This document shows, one piece after another, positions 51,676 through 60,003 of a stretch of DNA of 64,000 nucleotides. Each line of letters starts with the position of its first letter. Positions within the stretch are counted from its first letter, which is position 1. The position numbers and the translations under genes were made by a program. Source of the stretch: Bradyrhizobium sp. 186 (GTDB taxonomy: Bacteria; Pseudomonadota; Alphaproteobacteria; Rhizobiales; Xanthobacteraceae); NCBI RefSeq assembly GCF_023101685.1, contig NZ_CP082164.1, forward strand, positions 4,092,001 through 4,156,000, written 5' to 3'. The notes beneath the pieces are model-generated. The model saw only the letters and a program-made list of their open reading frames with translations. It was not told the DNA's origin and did no database searches.

Positions 51676-52818
51676 TCACGCGGCCTCCTTCTCGACCTGG
51701 CGGGCGATGATGAGCCGCTGGATCTGGTTGGTACCTTCGTAGATCTGGGCAAGGCGCACGTCGCGGAAGATGCGCTCGATGCGGTACTCGCGCGAATAGC
51801 CGTTGCCGCCGTGGATCTGGAGCGCATTGGAGACGTGCTTCATCGCCATGTCGGTCGTGAACAGCTTTGCCTGCGCCGCCTCCTTGGCGATCGGCTCGCC
51901 GGCATCATGGAGGCGCGCGGCGTGATTGATCAGAAGGCGCGCGGCGGCGATGTCGGTCGACATGTCGGCGAGCATGAATTGCACCGCCTGGAAGCCGATG
52001 ATCGCCTGGCCGAACTGCTTGCGGTCGCGGGCATAGGTGGTGGCGTCCTCGAACGCGGCCTGCGCCATGCCGAGCGCCATCGAGGCCATCATCAGCCGGC
52101 TGAAGTTGAAATTGCTCATGGCCATCTTGAAGGCCTGGTTCTCGGGACCCATCAGGCTGTCCGCGGGCAGCCGCACGTCGGAGAACGTGATCTGACAGTC
52201 TTCAAGGCCGTGCATGCCCAGAAGCTCTTCGTTCTTGCCGCGGGCGATGCCGGGCAGGGCGCCGTCGATCAGCAGGCAGGAGATGGCGCGATGGCCAGCA
52301 TCTGGGCCGGTGCGGGCGAATACCATGATGCGGTCGGCGACGCCGCCGAGCGTCACCCAGGCCTTGGTGCCGTTGAGCCGCCAGCCATTGCCCTCGCGTA
52401 CCGCATTGGTGCGGATGCCCGCGACGTCGGAGCCGTGGTCGGGCTCCGAGACGGCGGTGGCGGGAATGATGTCGCCGCTGAGAATCTTCGGGATCAACGC
52501 CTTGTGCGCGTCGGTGCCGTGCTGGTCGAAGAACAGCACCGCTTCGACGGGAATAGCAAATGCATTTGCGACCGCGCCGGAGCAGCGCGCCAGCTCCTCC
52601 ATCGCGATGCAGGCCGCGATCGCATCGAGGCCGGCGCCGCCCGCGCCTTCGCGCAGGCAAATGCCGAACAGGCCGAGATCGGCCATGCCCTTGTAGAGCA
52701 TGCGGTCGAAGCGATCCTCGCGATCGATCGCGGCCGCGCGGGGCAGAATTTCCGTCTGCGCGAAGCGCCGGGCGGTCTCGCGCAGGGCTTTCTGGTCTTG
52801 GGTATAGAAGCGGTCCAT
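51676..52818 (-). CDS. Acyl-CoA dehydrogenase
   Basis: A 380-residue flavoprotein with the usual fold: helical N-terminus (QKALRETARRFAQTEI), FAD-contacting VSEPDHGSDVAGIRT and C-terminal RKQFGQAIIGFQAVQFMLADM, and the catalytic-base position in QIYEGTNQIQRLI, with Glu as in medium/short-chain enzymes. It oxidises an acyl-CoA to its enoyl-CoA and passes electrons to ETF. It is 16 bp upstream of the CoA-transferase gene and 15 bp downstream of the tautomerase gene in the leftward LacI-linked operon. Confidence 0.94.
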   Translation of the reverse strand: MDRFYTQDQKALRETARRFAQTEILPRAAAIDREDRFDRMLYKGMADLGLFGICLREGAGGAGLDAIAACIAMEELARCSGAVANAFAIPVEAVLFFDQHGTDAHKALIPKILSGDIIPATAVSEPDHGSDVAGIRTNAVREGNGWRLNGTKAWVTLGGVADRIMVFARTGPDAGHRAISCLLIDGALPGIARGKNEELLGMHGLEDCQITFSDVRLPADSLMGPENQAFKMAMSNFNFSRLMMASMALGMAQAAFEDATTYARDRKQFGQAIIGFQAVQFMLADMSTDIAAARLLINHAARLHDAGEPIAKEAAQAKLFTTDMAMKHVSNALQIHGGNGYSREYRIERIFRDVRLAQIYEGTNQIQRLIIARQVEKEAA

Positions 52819-52833
52819 GGCGTGTGGCCCTCG

Positions 52834-53202
52834 TCAGTCGCTGGCGAGCTTGGAATTGTGGGAAACCTCGCTCTTGTCGCGATCGAGGAAATAGACCGCG
52901 ACGTCATCGCCCGGCACGCCGTAGGCGCTGCTCACGCCGCGGGTCAGGGCGATGGCTGCGGCGCGGCGCTCGGCCTCGCTGCGGCGAAACGCATGGACCT
53001 TGAGCAGGATGCGCTGGTTGCCGTCCTGAGGTCCCATCACGCCGGCATGAGCGAAGTCGTCTGGCGAGATCGGAAGGAAATAGAGTGTGACCGTCTCCGC
53101 TCCGACGCCGAACGCCGACATCAGGCCGTCGGTCACGGACCTCGCCAGCGCGGCCTTGCGTTGGGGCGGAACTTGCGGGGCGAGCACTTCGACATAGGGC
53201 AT
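52834..53202 (-). CDS. Tautomerase-family protein, apparently a fused tandem of two half-domains
   Basis: A 122-residue tautomerase-superfamily protein. The processed N-terminal Pro (MPYVEVLAPQVPPQRKAALAR) is the general base. Residues about 66-115 look like a second half-domain (ILLKVHAFRRSEAERRAAAI, ending VAVYFLDRDKSEVSH) without a Pro1, so it resembles two fused beta-alpha-beta units rather than a single 60-residue 4-oxalocrotonate tautomerase. It would keto-enol isomerise an unsaturated keto acid or a dehalogenation-like substrate. It immediately follows the LacI gene (3 bp). Confidence 0.85.
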   Translation of the reverse strand: MPYVEVLAPQVPPQRKAALARSVTDGLMSAFGVGAETVTLYFLPISPDDFAHAGVMGPQDGNQRILLKVHAFRRSEAERRAAAIALTRGVSSAYGVPGDDVAVYFLDRDKSEVSHNSKLASD

Positions 53203-53205
53203 CGA

Positions 53206-54291
53206 TCAGACCTTCGCGGACTTGGCCGCAGACGATTTGGACAGGGATGGCTTGAGTTTGCTGGACTTGGCGATGCTCGCGGCCTCGATCCTGCGACAGG
53301 AATCGCGCTGCACCAGCCGGGCTCCCACGCGATATTCGCGAACGCCGTCATTGCCGTTGCCCTTCGCATCCATGCGCTGCAGCAACCGGTCGACGGCGAG
53401 ATTGGCGAGATCGCGCGCGCCGTTGTCGACGATGCTGATGGCCGGGCGGTGCCATTCGAACCACGGCATGTCCTCGTAGCAGAGCAATGAGAGATCGTCG
53501 GGAACCGCGATGTTCCGCTCCGCCGTCACGCGCAGTGCGCCGAGCGTCGCCTCATGATTGGCGACGAAGATCGCGCTCGGCGGGCGAGGGAGATCCAGGA
53601 GCCTGCGGCAGCCGGCGGCGCCGGTCTCGGGGACGAAATGACCGGCATGAATCAATGTGCCATCGAGGGTGATGCCGGCTTCGCGCAGCGCGCGGACATA
53701 GCCGGACAGTCGCTCGCGGCCCGACGTGGTGTCCTGGCGGCCGACGATCAGCCCGATGCGCCTGTGCCCGAGCTCGATCAAATGGCGCGTGCCGAGATAG
53801 GCACCTTGCGGGTCGTCGGCGAGCACGGTCTCGAGGTCGGTCGCGTCATCGCGGCGTACCAGGCAGACGATCGGGACGTCCTTCGCCAATGCCTTGAGCT
53901 GCGCGCCGTTCTTGCCGGTAGGCACGACGATCAGCCCGTCGATGCGATGGTCGACCAGCGTGGTGAGGGTGTCGCTCTCCTGCTGCGGATCATCGCCGCC
54001 GATGCACAGAAGCATCTGATAGCCCAGCGCCTTCAGGCGCGCCTGCACGACTTCGGCCATTACTTGAAACGAAGCGTTGGTGAGGTTGTGAACCAGCAGC
54101 GCCACGAGACGCGACTGCCCGGTCTTCAAGCCTCGCGCGATTGGGTTGGGCCGATAGCCGAGCTCGCGCGCAATGCGCGTCAGGCGCTGCTGTGTGCGCT
54201 CACTGGTCAGGCCCGTCCCGGTCAGCGCGCGCGAGGCGGTGCTGATCGAAACGCGGGCCGCGTGTGCCACATCTTTGAGCGTGACGCTCAT
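53206..54291 (-). CDS. LacI-family transcriptional regulator
   Basis: A 361-residue regulator from the ATG at 54291; a longer frame upstream crosses the operator region. The N-terminal helix-turn-helix with hinge helix is standard (LKDVAHAARVSISTASRAL, hinge ELGYRPNPIARGLKTGQS). The periplasmic-binding-like core follows. The C-terminal Lys/Ser-rich tail (KSSKLKPSLSKSSAAKSAKV) is unusually long and basic. It heads the leftward operon and faces the rightward aldolase operon, with two matching operator-like palindromes in the spacer, so it likely represses both arms and itself. Confidence 0.93.
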   Translation of the reverse strand: MSVTLKDVAHAARVSISTASRALTGTGLTSERTQQRLTRIARELGYRPNPIARGLKTGQSRLVALLVHNLTNASFQVMAEVVQARLKALGYQMLLCIGGDDPQQESDTLTTLVDHRIDGLIVVPTGKNGAQLKALAKDVPIVCLVRRDDATDLETVLADDPQGAYLGTRHLIELGHRRIGLIVGRQDTTSGRERLSGYVRALREAGITLDGTLIHAGHFVPETGAAGCRRLLDLPRPPSAIFVANHEATLGALRVTAERNIAVPDDLSLLCYEDMPWFEWHRPAISIVDNGARDLANLAVDRLLQRMDAKGNGNDGVREYRVGARLVQRDSCRRIEAASIAKSSKLKPSLSKSSAAKSAKV

Positions 54292-54307
54292 CAAACCTGC
54301 CGATAGA

Positions 54308-54323
54308 CTGCAAACGATTGCAG
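54308..54323. promoter_or_regulatory. LacI operator-like palindrome 1
   Basis: CTGCAAACGATTGCAG, a 16-bp near-palindrome centred on CG, the form expected of LacI-family operators. It lies 16 bp upstream of the LacI start codon. The same sequence in opposite orientation recurs at 54395-54410. Confidence 0.7.
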
Positions 54324-54394
54324 GGACGTTATGGGCCAATTCCACATGGATCAAGCCCAAAAAATGGATGGTGGTGCTCAATGCAGAGCCAGTT

Positions 54395-54410
54395 ACGCAA
54401 TCGTTTGCAG
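54395..54410. promoter_or_regulatory. LacI operator-like palindrome 2
   Basis: ACGCAATCGTTTGCAG, the inverse of palindrome 1 except at its outer left end, with centres 87 bp apart. It lies 68 bp upstream of the rightward aldolase operon start. Together with site 1 it would allow cooperative or looping repression of both arms. Confidence 0.7.
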
Positions 54411-54478
54411 GACTACTGCGGATATTCCGCAGAGCATCGTCATTTCCTGAATTCAACCGATCACCCGGCAGCTCCCTG

Positions 54479-55393
54479 ATGAAGATGTTTCGCGGCACGT
54501 ACACCGTCATGATCACCCCGTTCACGCCGGCGGGCGACGTCGATGTCGCGGCGCTGCGCGCGTTCGTCGACTGGCAGATTGCCGAAGGAATCCATGGGCT
54601 GATCCCGCTCGGCTCGACCGGAGAATTCCTGTCGCTGGATGATGACGAGAAGGCGCTGGTGGCGGAGGTCGTCATTACTCAGGCTGCAGGACGCGTGCCC
54701 GTGCTGATCGGCACCGGCGCCGAGGACACCCGCGAGGTGGTGCGGCTCAGCCGCCGTGCCGAAAAACTGGGCGCCGACGGCGTGATGATCATTCCGCCGT
54801 TCTATTCGACTCCGACCAACGACGAACTCGTCCATCACTACAAGACGGTCGCCGATGCAATCTCACTGCCGATCATGGTCTACAACAATCCCGCCACCGC
54901 CAATGTCGATCTCAAGCCGCCGCTCGTGGCGCGCATCGCCGAGATCGACAACTGTCTCTATATCAAGGAGTCGACGCTGGAGGTGACGCGGGTGCGCGAC
55001 ATCATCCGCCTCTGCGGTGACAGGATGACGGTGTTCGGCGGCATCCTCGGCTTCGAATCCTTCGTCGAGGGTGCGCAGGGCTGGGTGGCGGTCGCTTCCA
55101 ACGTGGTACCATCCGAGATGGCACGTATCTTCAGCCTCGTCGCCGATCACGGCGCGATCAAGGAGGCGCGCGAGTTCTACCTGAAATTCCTGCCGGTGAT
55201 CGAATTCGTCGGCGGTCAGGCCTATGTCGCAGGCAGCAAGGCGTTGCTCGGCCACATGGGCTTCGCCGTCGGCAATCCGCGCCCGCCGCGTCTGCCGTTG
55301 CCGGCCGCACAGGACGCGGCCGCGCTCGCGCTGGTCAGGCAGTTTGGGCTGGCCTGGCCGACTGCAAAAACGTCATCACGGGTAAGCGCATGA
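54479..55393 (+). CDS. DapA-family aldolase/lyase (dihydrodipicolinate-synthase-like), copy 1
   Basis: A 304-residue TIM-barrel class-I aldolase or dehydratase from the ATG at 54479 (a second ATG at 54485). The family Thr-Gly-Glu motif is kept as GSTGEFLSL, the Schiff-base Lys163 is in YIKESTLE, and Tyr135 in MVYNNPAT is present. It could split or condense a pyruvate-type keto acid. It is the first gene of the rightward arm, opposite the LacI regulator, and keeps more canonical residues than the other two copies in this locus. True lysine-biosynthesis DapA is unlikely given the context. Confidence 0.92.
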   Translation: MKMFRGTYTVMITPFTPAGDVDVAALRAFVDWQIAEGIHGLIPLGSTGEFLSLDDDEKALVAEVVITQAAGRVPVLIGTGAEDTREVVRLSRRAEKLGADGVMIIPPFYSTPTNDELVHHYKTVADAISLPIMVYNNPATANVDLKPPLVARIAEIDNCLYIKESTLEVTRVRDIIRLCGDRMTVFGGILGFESFVEGAQGWVAVASNVVPSEMARIFSLVADHGAIKEAREFYLKFLPVIEFVGGQAYVAGSKALLGHMGFAVGNPRPPRLPLPAAQDAAALALVRQFGLAWPTAKTSSRVSA

Positions 55394-55415
55394 CTGCATT
55401 GCATGGTGTGAACGA

Positions 55416-56606
55416 ATGAACCTGCTCGACGGCGTCAAAATCCTCAGCTTCAATCATTATCTCGCAGGGCCGCTTGCCGCGCAGACGCTCGCCGATCTCG
55501 GCGCCGACGTCATCGCGGTCGAGCCGATCGAAGGCGCGTTTCAGCGCAATTGGGCGGTCGCCAATCATTTCGTAGCGGGCGACAGCGTCAATCATCTGGC
55601 GACCGGGCGTAACAAGCGCAGCTTCGCCGTCGATCTCAAGCATCCCGACGGCATCGCCGCGGTGAAGAAGCTGGTCGCGACCTCCGATGTCGTGATGGAG
55701 AATTTTCGGCCGGGCACCATGGCCAAGCTCGGCCTCGGCTACGACACGCTCAAGCCGATCAACCCGGGCCTGATCTATGCGGTCGCAACCGGGTTCGGAT
55801 CGGAGGGGCCGTACAAGGACCGTCCGGGCCAGGATCTCCTGCTCCAGGCGATGTCCGGTCTCGCCATGCGGACTGGACGAGCCGACGGCGAGCCGACCGC
55901 GGTCGGCGCGGTGGTCGTCGATCAGCACGCAGCCTCACTCTACGCCATGAGCATTCTCGCGGCCCTGTTCGCCAGGACGAAGACCGGAAAAGGGCAGCTT
56001 GTCGAGGTCAATCTCTATCAGGCCGCGATTGATCTTCAGGTCGAGCCATTGACCGCCTGGTTGAACGGCGCACCGTCGCCGACGTCGCGCGGTCCAGCCG
56101 GCATCGCGGCATGGTTCAGCCCCGGGCCCTACGGCATTCATGCGACGGCGGACGGGCATCTCGCGATCTCGATGGCCTCGCCCAAGGCGTTAGCGGTGGC
56201 GCTTGGCAGCGACGCGTTGAAGCAGTTCGGCGATGCCGACAGCTTCTCGCAGCGCGAGGAAATCACCCGGATTGTTGCGGCGCGGCTGAAGCAGAAATCG
56301 ACTGCTGAATGGCTGCCCATGCTTGAAGCCGCGCGGATCTGGCACGCGCCTGTGCAGGACTATCGCGACCTCGAGGCCGATCCCCAGCTCAGGCACCTCG
56401 GCGTGTTCAAGACCGCCGAGAGTGCAGGGGGCGTGCCGATCCGGATGGTGATGCATCCTGCGCGATATGACGGTCAGACGCCCGAGGTGCGGCTGGTGCC
56501 GCAGCCGCTTGGCGCGCAAACGCGCGAGGTGCTCGGCGAGATCGGTTACGGCTCTGCGGACATTGAGGCGATGGTTTCCAGCAAAGCTGTTGGAGTGGCG
56601 CGATGA
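55416..56606 (+). CDS. CaiB/BaiF-family CoA-transferase (family III)
   Basis: A 396-residue family-III CoA-transferase with LLDGVKILSFNHYLAGPLAAQ at the N-terminus, VVMENFRPGTMAKLGLGYD, and the catalytic Asp140 in GPYKDRPGQDLLLQAMSGL. It exchanges CoA between acids and acyl-CoAs. The stop overlaps the next acyl-CoA dehydrogenase start by 4 bp. The locus thus has two unrelated CoA-transferases, one on each arm, so two different acids or two CoA activations are handled. Confidence 0.92.
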   Translation: MNLLDGVKILSFNHYLAGPLAAQTLADLGADVIAVEPIEGAFQRNWAVANHFVAGDSVNHLATGRNKRSFAVDLKHPDGIAAVKKLVATSDVVMENFRPGTMAKLGLGYDTLKPINPGLIYAVATGFGSEGPYKDRPGQDLLLQAMSGLAMRTGRADGEPTAVGAVVVDQHAASLYAMSILAALFARTKTGKGQLVEVNLYQAAIDLQVEPLTAWLNGAPSPTSRGPAGIAAWFSPGPYGIHATADGHLAISMASPKALAVALGSDALKQFGDADSFSQREEITRIVAARLKQKSTAEWLPMLEAARIWHAPVQDYRDLEADPQLRHLGVFKTAESAGGVPIRMVMHPARYDGQTPEVRLVPQPLGAQTREVLGEIGYGSADIEAMVSSKAVGVAR

Positions 56607-57766
56607 TCGATTTTTCGCTGCCCGAGGATACGCGCCTTCTGGTCGACACTGTCCGCCGCTTCGTGGAAACGGAGGTGCAGCCGCTCGAGGACGAGGTGGA
56701 GCGAACGGCGACCGTGCCGGCCGGCGCGCTGGCGGTCACCAAGGCCAAGGCGCAAAAGCTCGGCCTCTACGCGATGAACATGCCGGCCGATGTCGGCGGT
56801 GGCGGGTTGTCCTGCGTCGAGCACTGTCTCGTCGAGGAGGAATTAGGCAAGACCTCCGATGCGCTGATCCGCCGTGTGTTCGGCCAAGTCTATCCGATGC
56901 TGATGGCCTGCAAGGGCGATCAGGTCGACCGCTATCTCTTGCCCACAGTGAAGGGCGACAAGATCTGCGCCATGGCGATCACCGAGCCGGGGGCCGGCTC
57001 TGACGCGGCGTCGATCAGCACGACGGCTCACCTCGATGGCGACGCGTGGGTCCTCAACGGAACCAAGCATTTCATCAGCGATGGTGATATCGCCGACTAT
57101 GTGATCCTGATGGCGCTGACCGACAAGGAGAAGCGTGCGCGCGGCGGCATCACGCTGTTCCTTGTCGACCGTGGCACGCCAGGCTTCAAGGTTGCCCGCA
57201 CCCAACCGATGATGGGTCATCGAGGCTATGGCCATGCCGAGCTGACCTTCGAGGACTGCCGCATTCCGAAGGCGGCCGTGCTCGGCGGGGTCGGTGGCGG
57301 CTTCAAGCTGATCATGCAGAGCGTGCTCCAGATTCGTCTCGCCCATATCGGCGCGCGCGCCGTCGGTATGGCGCAGCGCGCACTCGAGATGATGCGCAAG
57401 CACGCCGGCGAGCGGCGCCAGTTCGGTCAGGCGATCGGTGACTTCCAGATGGTGCAGAAGCTGATCGCCGATTCCGCCACCGAGATATTCGGGGTCAAGA
57501 TGATGGTGATGAATGCTGCCTGGGAGATCGATCAGGGTCGGGATGCGCGCGACAAGGTCTCGATGATCAAGGTCGCAGCGTCCGAGATGCAGGGCCGCGT
57601 GGTCGACCGCGCCATCCAGGTGTTCGGTGGCATGGGTTTTAGCAAGGACCTGCCGCTGGAGCGCATGTATCGCGATGCGCGGGTCACTCGCATCTATGAC
57701 GGCACCTCCGAAATTCATCGCATGCTGGTCGCGCGCAGCACCATCAAGAACGGCTTGCAGCTCTAG
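56603..57766 (+). CDS. Acyl-CoA dehydrogenase
   Basis: A 387-residue acyl-CoA dehydrogenase with FAD-binding AITEPGAGSDAASISTTA, MGHRGYGHAELTFED and RRQFGQAIGDFQMVQ. At the usual catalytic-base position (E in YEGT) it has Asp (RIYDGTSEIHRML), similar to ACAD10/11-like or CaiA-like enzymes, so substrate or mechanism may differ from the copy at 51676. It overlaps the CaiB/BaiF gene end and precedes the hotdog pair by 10 bp. Confidence 0.93.
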   Translation: MIDFSLPEDTRLLVDTVRRFVETEVQPLEDEVERTATVPAGALAVTKAKAQKLGLYAMNMPADVGGGGLSCVEHCLVEEELGKTSDALIRRVFGQVYPMLMACKGDQVDRYLLPTVKGDKICAMAITEPGAGSDAASISTTAHLDGDAWVLNGTKHFISDGDIADYVILMALTDKEKRARGGITLFLVDRGTPGFKVARTQPMMGHRGYGHAELTFEDCRIPKAAVLGGVGGGFKLIMQSVLQIRLAHIGARAVGMAQRALEMMRKHAGERRQFGQAIGDFQMVQKLIADSATEIFGVKMMVMNAAWEIDQGRDARDKVSMIKVAASEMQGRVVDRAIQVFGGMGFSKDLPLERMYRDARVTRIYDGTSEIHRMLVARSTIKNGLQL

Positions 57767-57776
57767 GGAAAGGTCG

Positions 57777-58184
57777 ATGTCTCACGCACTTCTCAAGCCC
57801 GGTGCCGCCTTCGCGTTCCGCAAGACCATGACGGTCGCCGAACAGGCGATGTTCACCGGCATCAGCGGCAATCTCGGTGGTCTCTATGTCGATGCCGTCC
57901 GCGCCAAGAAGGCGGGCGCGTCCAACATGGTCGCCTTCGAACTCGCAGTCGGCGGTCTCGCCACCACCTGTCTCAGCCAGCTCGGCGGACCCACGCGGCG
58001 GATCGGCAGTATCGCGCTGAATTTTGCAGCGCCCGTGATCGTCGGCGATTCCGTCGAGGCCATGGCCGAGATCGTCTCGGTCGCCGGCGACGAAGCGACT
58101 TGCCGGATCACCTGCACACTGTCGCCGTCCGGCGCGACCGTGGTGGATGGCACCGCGACGCTCGTTCCCTTCGCGAAAGCCTGA
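57777..58184 (+). CDS. Hotdog-fold protein, catalytically degenerate MaoC-like subunit
   Basis: A 135-residue hotdog protein from the ATG at 57777 (GGAAAGG upstream). It aligns with the MaoC protein encoded next door at the same positions, but where that has Asp36 and His41 this has Asn32 and Tyr37 (GNLGGLYVDA). It therefore lacks the hydratase dyad. Such a pair, inactive subunit followed by active subunit, is known for heteromeric (R)-hydratases such as HadAB. It probably forms a complex with the 58188 protein and shapes its substrate pocket. A stand-alone thioesterase role is less likely. Confidence 0.88.
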   Translation: MSHALLKPGAAFAFRKTMTVAEQAMFTGISGNLGGLYVDAVRAKKAGASNMVAFELAVGGLATTCLSQLGGPTRRIGSIALNFAAPVIVGDSVEAMAEIVSVAGDEATCRITCTLSPSGATVVDGTATLVPFAKA

Positions 58185-58187
58185 GCC

Positions 58188-58619
58188 ATGTACGAACCAA
58201 AGTCCTTCGACGAGCTGAAGGTGAACGACAGGGTCAGCCTCAGCAAGACCATCACCGAGGCGGATGGCGCGCTCTACATCGCCGCCACCGGCGATTTCGG
58301 TCCCGTCCATGTCGACGAGGTCTATGCGGGCGCGACGCGCTTCGGCCGCCGGTTGGCGCCGGGGATCATGGTCGCGGGTCTCTGCACCAGCATCCTCACC
58401 AGCGAGCTGGTCGGCACGATCGGCGTGTCGGTGGAGGATCGCTTCTGGTTCACGGGGCCGGTGTTCTATGGCGACACGCTCACCTTCGACGTCTGGATCG
58501 CTGAGCAGCACGACGAGACCCGAACCATCATCTGGGAGGCGAGCGCCCGCAACGAGAACGGCCTCGAGGTGCTGAAGGCGCGTGCGAGCCTGAAATTCCC
58601 CCGACACAAACCGTCATGA
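58188..58619 (+). CDS. MaoC-family enoyl-CoA hydratase, active subunit
   Basis: A 143-residue single-hotdog protein with the hydratase motif complete: Asp36 and His41 in TGDFGPVHVDEVYAGATRF, followed by RLAPGIMVAGL. It is 3 bp after its degenerate partner and overlaps the second DapA-like gene (ATGA). It likely acts as a heterodimer with the 57777 protein on the enoyl-CoA made by the 56603 dehydrogenase. Confidence 0.9.
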   Translation: MYEPKSFDELKVNDRVSLSKTITEADGALYIAATGDFGPVHVDEVYAGATRFGRRLAPGIMVAGLCTSILTSELVGTIGVSVEDRFWFTGPVFYGDTLTFDVWIAEQHDETRTIIWEASARNENGLEVLKARASLKFPRHKPS

Positions 58620-59569
58620 GCGAGCTGATGAAGAAACCGAACCTGCGCGGCGTCACGGTCGCGACCGTGCTGCCCTTCAAGGACGATCTCTCGATCGACT
58701 GGGACGGCTATGCTCGCCTGCTCGACTATTGCGCCTGCCCGGACGGAATCGCGGCTGTGTTCGTCAATGGACATGCCGGCGAGGGCGGATCGCTCTCGGA
58801 CGACGAGCGCCAGGCGGTGATCGAACGCACGCGCAGGCATATCGGCGGCAAGCCGCTGCTGGCCGGCATCATCGCGCATTCGACCGCGGAAGCGATCCAT
58901 CAGGCGCAGCTCGCCGAGGCTGCCGGCGCGGACTGCGCGGTATTATTCCCGCCGGCGCCGCTTGGTGGCGGTGCATCGGCCACCTCGCGCGCGCCGGTGG
59001 CTTTCGTACGGGCGGTCAGTTCCGCCATCGGGATTCCGGTGTCGATCTTCCAGTATCCGCTGGCGTCCGGCTTCGGCTATTCGTCGCAAACGCTTGCGGA
59101 CATCGCGGCGCTTGACGGTGTCATCGCCATCAAGGAAGGCAGCGATGCCATCCTTGCCTATGACGAGAATCGGCGGGCGGTGAAGCAGGCCGATCCGTCC
59201 GTCGCGCTCCTGCCGTCGAATTTCAACTGGTTCCTGCCGCAGCTTGCCGTCGGCGGCGACGGCATCCTGTCCGGTCTGGTCAGTCTCGCGCCGCACCTGT
59301 TCATCGCGCTCTGGCAGGCTGCGCTCGCCGACGATCTCAAGGCGATGCGCGCCGTCAACGAACGGCTCTATCCGGTCGTTCGCGCGATCTATGGGCCGGC
59401 ACCGATCATGGACATGCATACACGGATGAAAGTCGGGCTCAAGGCGCTCGGCCTGATTAGCAATGCGGATCCGCGGCCGCCGCTACTGCCAGTCCTTCCC
59501 GCGCTGTGCGACACCATTGCAACGACCGTCGGCGCGGCGCGCGCGGCCGGCGACATTCGTCTGGCATGA
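58616..59569 (+). CDS. DapA-family aldolase/lyase, copy 2 (NGHAGE variant)
   Basis: A 317-residue DapA-family barrel. The Schiff-base Lys173 (AIKEGSDA) and Tyr147 (IFQYPL) are in place, but the GTTGE-type loop reads FVNGHAGEGGS, so the Thr-Thr proton relay of dihydrodipicolinate synthase is replaced by His-Ala. It is closer to copy 3 at 62419, which shares NGHAGE. It probably acts on a different keto acid than copy 1 and may be a retro-aldolase or dehydratase. It overlaps the MaoC gene and is followed by a small barrel gene. Confidence 0.9.
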   Translation: MSELMKKPNLRGVTVATVLPFKDDLSIDWDGYARLLDYCACPDGIAAVFVNGHAGEGGSLSDDERQAVIERTRRHIGGKPLLAGIIAHSTAEAIHQAQLAEAAGADCAVLFPPAPLGGGASATSRAPVAFVRAVSSAIGIPVSIFQYPLASGFGYSSQTLADIAALDGVIAIKEGSDAILAYDENRRAVKQADPSVALLPSNFNWFLPQLAVGGDGILSGLVSLAPHLFIALWQAALADDLKAMRAVNERLYPVVRAIYGPAPIMDMHTRMKVGLKALGLISNADPRPPLLPVLPALCDTIATTVGAARAAGDIRLA

Positions 59570-59580
59570 GGGAGGCGCTC

Positions 59581-59895
59581 ATGCCAGACGAGGCCGTTCT
59601 CCACATCGTGCGGGTCGACATCGATCCCGAGCACGAAGACGCTTTCAATGCCTGGTACGAGCACACGCATTTTCCTGACCTGCTCGGCTGTCCCGGCTGG
59701 CTTTCGGCGAAACGCTTCGTCTCGATCGGCGACGGGCCGAAATACGCGGCCATGTACGAAGTCGCGGGACGGTGGGCTTTCGAGACGCCGGAGTTCTTGA
59801 AGGTGAGGGGCTTCGGTCCGTTCGAGAATCTGGTGAAGAATTTCATGCGCATTCAGCTCAAGCCGTCGTCCGGACCGGTTTTAGGGGATCGATGA
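59581..59895 (+). CDS. Small alpha/beta-barrel-like protein (EthD/Dabb-like)
   Basis: A 104-residue protein. The ATG at 59581 follows GGGAGG; an ATG at 59566 overlapping the previous stop is the alternative. LHIVRVDIDPEHEDAFNAWY at the start and a central HFPDLLGCPGWLSAKRF resemble dimeric ferredoxin-like barrel proteins such as EthD, but no catalytic motif is certain. It is translated with the preceding aldolase gene. The 108 bp that follow hold no gene. Confidence 0.75.
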   Translation: MPDEAVLHIVRVDIDPEHEDAFNAWYEHTHFPDLLGCPGWLSAKRFVSIGDGPKYAAMYEVAGRWAFETPEFLKVRGFGPFENLVKNFMRIQLKPSSGPVLGDR

Positions 59896-60003
59896 TGATG
59901 CAGCCTGCCGCGTCGCGAGATCCGGCCGGCCGCATCCAAAAACATTGAGGGGAGGCCGAGCGAGGGACTGCATCGGTTATTTGCGTCTTATTGGAGGTAT
60001 CAC

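Noticed and set aside
54479..55393. DapA for lysine biosynthesis
   Set aside because: Operon context with CoA-transferase, acyl-CoA dehydrogenase and LacI control points to catabolism.
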